NCBI GenBank assembly: GCA_039587475.1
Contig: JBDHIK010000194.1
Coordinates: 1 to 7,172, forward strand
Origin: N074bin45 sp039587475
GTDB taxonomy: Bacteria > Gemmatimonadota > Gemmatimonadetes > Gemmatimonadales > GWC2-71-9
Length of the DNA stretch: 7,172 bases
Reading direction: 5' to 3'
Below, piece after piece: positions 4,994 through 7,172 of the stretch (within the stretch, counting starts at the first letter, position 1; every line of letters starts with the position of its first letter). Under the pieces are notes generated by a model that was not told the origin of the DNA, did not search any database, and was given only the letters and a program-made list of their open reading frames with translations. Both the position numbers and the translations under genes were made by a program.

Positions 4994-7172
4994 CAACTCC
5001 TCCCGCTTCTTGAGCAGGAACAGTCCTTCCTTGATCGACGACACCACGATCGTGCCGCTTTCGAAGAACGGATAATTGGTCCACGAGCCGGCAAAACCGG
5101 GAACGTTCTCGCCCCACGGCACCGTGTCGAAGTACCCCACCTCGACCGGATTCTCGCGGTCGCTGATGTCGATGACCCGGAGACCCGCTACGTAGTTCGA
5201 CTGGTACATGTAGTCGCCGTGGACGTAGAGATTGTGGTCGCTGGCCAGCGTCTCCCCGGTGTACATCGTCGCCACGACAGGGTCATCCAGATCCTCGAGG
5301 TCCCACACGATGGTACGCGTCCCCTCGACCACCCCACTGATCTCGTCGCCCTCGTCGTTCATGTAGAAGTAGCGCTGCTCGGCGTCGAACCATCCCTGGT
5401 GGGCGTAGGAGACGTTGGGGTAGCCCACGGCCGCGACGGCCACCGGGTTGGCCCGGTCGGTCACGTCGGCGATCGACAACGCCGTGCCGTTGGAGCCGAG
5501 GCAGATGTGGCGTCCCTGATAATCGGGATCGGGCCCGCGGTAGGTGACGCACTGGGCGTCGTGCGACCCGCCGCCACCGTTGCCGGTGCGCGGGTCGTTG
5601 AAGCAGCCGGCGAACGTGGGGTTCAGTGGATCGGTCATGTCGATCATGTGGAGGGCCCCGCCGCAGGTCTCGCCACCGTCGGACGAACCCACCGCCACGG
5701 CCAGCTTGGCCTCCTCGTCGACGATCACGTTGTGCGACGAGGCGATGCCGTCGTAGTGCGCCGTCTCCGTGAACGTGGCCGGCGGGTTGCGCACGTCACG
5801 CAGCTGATGGAGGTCGAAGATCTGCATGCCGTGCTGACCCACGTTGTCGCCGACGACCAGGGCGTAGTGGTCATACGTCTTGACGTCACGCCAACCGTTG
5901 GGGGTGGAGCCCTCGTGGGCCGGCAGGGTACCGAGCAGCACCGGGTTGGTCGGATTGGTCACGTCGATGAACGACGTGCTGAACGTGTGACCGACGATGG
6001 CGTACTCGCGCCCGGTCTCGGGGTCGGTCCAGCCCCACAGGTCGTTGACGATGTCTCCCTGGTGACCTCCGACATCGGTGACCGGCAGGAATGCCAGCAG
6101 CTCGACGTTGTCACAACCGAAGTCGCCGGCCATTCCCTCGGCACAACGGGTCATCTCACCGGTCATGGCGGTGAGGTCGTTGCCGCTGTCGATCAGGTTG
6201 GCCGTCAGGTCCCAGTCGTCCTCCGCGTTGCGGGTGTAGACCAACATCCGCCCCGAGCCGAAGTCGCTCATGGGAGAGGTCCGCACACCCAGGTCGCCCC
6301 GCAGGAGAACCGTGCCGCCGAGGGCACTGAACCGCTGCATGCCCTCTTCCCACAACTCGGCGGCGTGGCCCCAGGTCGCCGACGCGTCGGCCCTGCGGTA
6401 GACGTTGACTCCACCGGAGCGGTTGTCGCCCGCGGCGGCGGTCCCGACCCACAGTTCGTTGCCGTCGAGCGCCAGACTCTGGCCGAAGCCGGCGCCGCGA
6501 TTCCAGTTGATGGTCTCGTGGATGGTCGTGTCCGTCGGCGTCAGGGTCTGCGCCAACGACCAGCCCGTGGCGTCGTGGCGGTAGTGGTAGGCCCGCCCCG
6601 CTCCCTGCGACGGGCTCCCCGAGGCCCCGATGATGGCTTCGTGCTCCGCCAGGGCAATGGCCGCTCCAAACTGGTTCACGCTGTCGGGCGACATGATGAC
6701 GGCGCGCTCGGCCCAGCCGTCCTGATCCTGGGAGAACACCAGGACCTTGCCGCCGCCACCGGCAGGCTCTCCCACCAGTGCCAGGGTACCGTTGAACGCG
6801 ATGCTGCGGGGAAACCGGCCCACGTTCTCATGTGATGGCGCCAGGATGCCTGCGGAGACCAGGTTGCCGTCCCGGACCCGGAAGGCATGCACTTCCTTTC
6901 TTCCCGGAACTCCGATCAGGACCAGGTCCCCGGACACGGCCATCCGGTTGCCGGTGCTGTCGTCGGGTTGGGCATCGGACAACTGGAAAGCCGAGGCATA
7001 GGTGTAGACGCCATCGGACTTCCGGAACAGATAGATGGTACCACGTGCCGAATCGGCTCGTGGCGCTCCCACCAGAAGGAGGTCGCCGACCCGGCCCATC
7101 GAGCGGCCGAAGTCCTCGTCCATGTCGGCGCCGTCGGGCGCCACGGCATACAGCTCGCCCCATTCCCCATTA
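4985..7172 (-). CDS. FG-GAP repeat plus choice-of-anchor B (LVIVD) surface protein, N-terminus outside window
   Basis: The reading frame is open to the right edge. A GTG at 7144 could be read as a start, but NGEWGELYA precedes it in frame and there is no signal peptide there, so the true start lies beyond 7172. Counting the GTG codon as residue 1, residues 10-305 hold about six FG-GAP-like propeller units (DFGRSMGRVGDLLLVGAP near 11, then near 68, 113, 159, 220 and 280). Residues about 340-712 match the choice-of-anchor B family: DLWGWTDPETGREYAIVG (368-385), WRDVKTYDHYALVVGD (418-433), HGMQIFDLHQLR (438-449), HNVIVDEE (471-478), GGALHMIDMTDPLNP (495-509), SHDAQCVTYRGPDP (527-540), YAHQGWFDAEQRYFYMNDEGDE (580-601), SDHNLY and YQSNYVAGLRVIDIS (635-661), ending SGTIVVSSIKEGLFLLKKREELVP. 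Six cysteines (334, 344, 494, 514, 532, 548) suggest disulfides, fitting an exported protein. In many relatives the conserved region is followed by an anchor or secretion-sorting tail; here only about nine residues follow. Function is unknown; the FG-GAP part suggests binding or adhesion. Confidence 0.88.
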   Translation of the reverse strand, partial: NGEWGELYAVAPDGADMDEDFGRSMGRVGDLLLVGAPRADSARGTIYLFRKSDGVYTYASAFQLSDAQPDDSTGNRMAVSGDLVLIGVPGRKEVHAFRVRDGNLVSAGILAPSHENVGRFPRSIAFNGTLALVGEPAGGGGKVLVFSQDQDGWAERAVIMSPDSVNQFGAAIALAEHEAIIGASGSPSQGAGRAYHYRHDATGWSLAQTLTPTDTTIHETINWNRGAGFGQSLALDGNELWVGTAAAGDNRSGGVNVYRRADASATWGHAAELWEEGMQRFSALGGTVLLRGDLGVRTSPMSDFGSGRMLVYTRNAEDDWDLTANLIDSGNDLTAMTGEMTRCAEGMAGDFGCDNVELLAFLPVTDVGGHQGDIVNDLWGWTDPETGREYAIVGHTFSTSFIDVTNPTNPVLLGTLPAHEGSTPNGWRDVKTYDHYALVVGDNVGQHGMQIFDLHQLRDVRNPPATFTETAHYDGIASSHNVIVDEEAKLAVAVGSSDGGETCGGALHMIDMTDPLNPTFAGCFNDPRTGNGGGGSHDAQCVTYRGPDPDYQGRHICLGSNGTALSIADVTDRANPVAVAAVGYPNVSYAHQGWFDAEQRYFYMNDEGDEISGVVEGTRTIVWDLEDLDDPVVATMYTGETLASDHNLYVHGDYMYQSNYVAGLRVIDISDRENPVEVGYFDTVPWGENVPGFAGSWTNYPFFESGTIVVSSIKEGLFLLKKREELVP

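Noticed and set aside
4712..6835. Long open frame (707 codons, plus strand) antisense to the surface-protein gene
   Set aside because: The translation is a low-complexity mix of His, Val, Gly, Asp and Arg with no helix, motif or plausible start signal. It begins inside the DUF4153 gene and lies opposite clear choice-of-anchor B motifs. It is a high-GC shadow frame.
7142..7144. GTG at 7144 as the start of the surface-protein gene
   Set aside because: The frame stays open to the window edge with sensible residues upstream. An exported FG-GAP protein needs a signal peptide, and none follows this codon. The gene is 5'-truncated by the window instead.

Overview
The window is a GC-rich bacterial chromosome segment, most likely from a Gemmatimonadota member (Acidobacteriota is the main alternative). 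Three things point there: a Ser/Thr kinase fused through one membrane helix to a TolB/WD40-like propeller, whose N-terminus reads like the large Gemmatimonadota kinase family; ends of MacB/FtsX-type ABC permeases of the kind called ADOP (acidobacterial duplicated orphan permease); and a choice-of-anchor-B LVIVD protein. This lineage call comes from recalled family resemblance, not from a search.

Layout, left to right. Bases 1-57 (+) are the last 18 codons and stop of an ABC permease whose body lies outside the window. A 166-base gap follows, with a short tandem heptamer and a GC hairpin beside the kinase stop. Bases 224-2905 (-) encode a complete 893-residue receptor-like protein kinase. A 125-base divergent intergenic region (2906-3030) holds a candidate -10 box for each direction, three copies of a 7-base repeat and a 40-base almost pure pyrimidine tract. 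Bases 3031-4782 (+) encode a 583-residue polytopic DUF4153 membrane protein that appears to be translated from a leaderless mRNA. Immediately after its stop, about 4785-4931 (+) is the decapitated 3' end of a second permease gene. It is followed by an intergenic hairpin (4945-4970) and a perfect 14-base palindrome (4980-4993). Bases 4985-7172 (-) are the C-terminal 728 residues of a secreted or surface FG-GAP plus choice-of-anchor-B protein, whose start lies beyond the right edge.

The proteins are not an obvious pathway. The kinase and DUF4153 genes share one divergent control region and both products are membrane-anchored, so co-regulation is plausible but not shown. The surface protein converges on the DUF4153 gene and is probably independent. 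The least ordinary feature is the permease remnant. Together with the permease end at the left edge, it brackets the kinase-DUF4153 pair with homologous 3' ends in the same orientation, which suggests past duplication, recombination or insertion in a permease cluster. I saw no convincing new defence, mobile or RNA system, no CRISPR array, no tRNA or rRNA and no insertion sequence.
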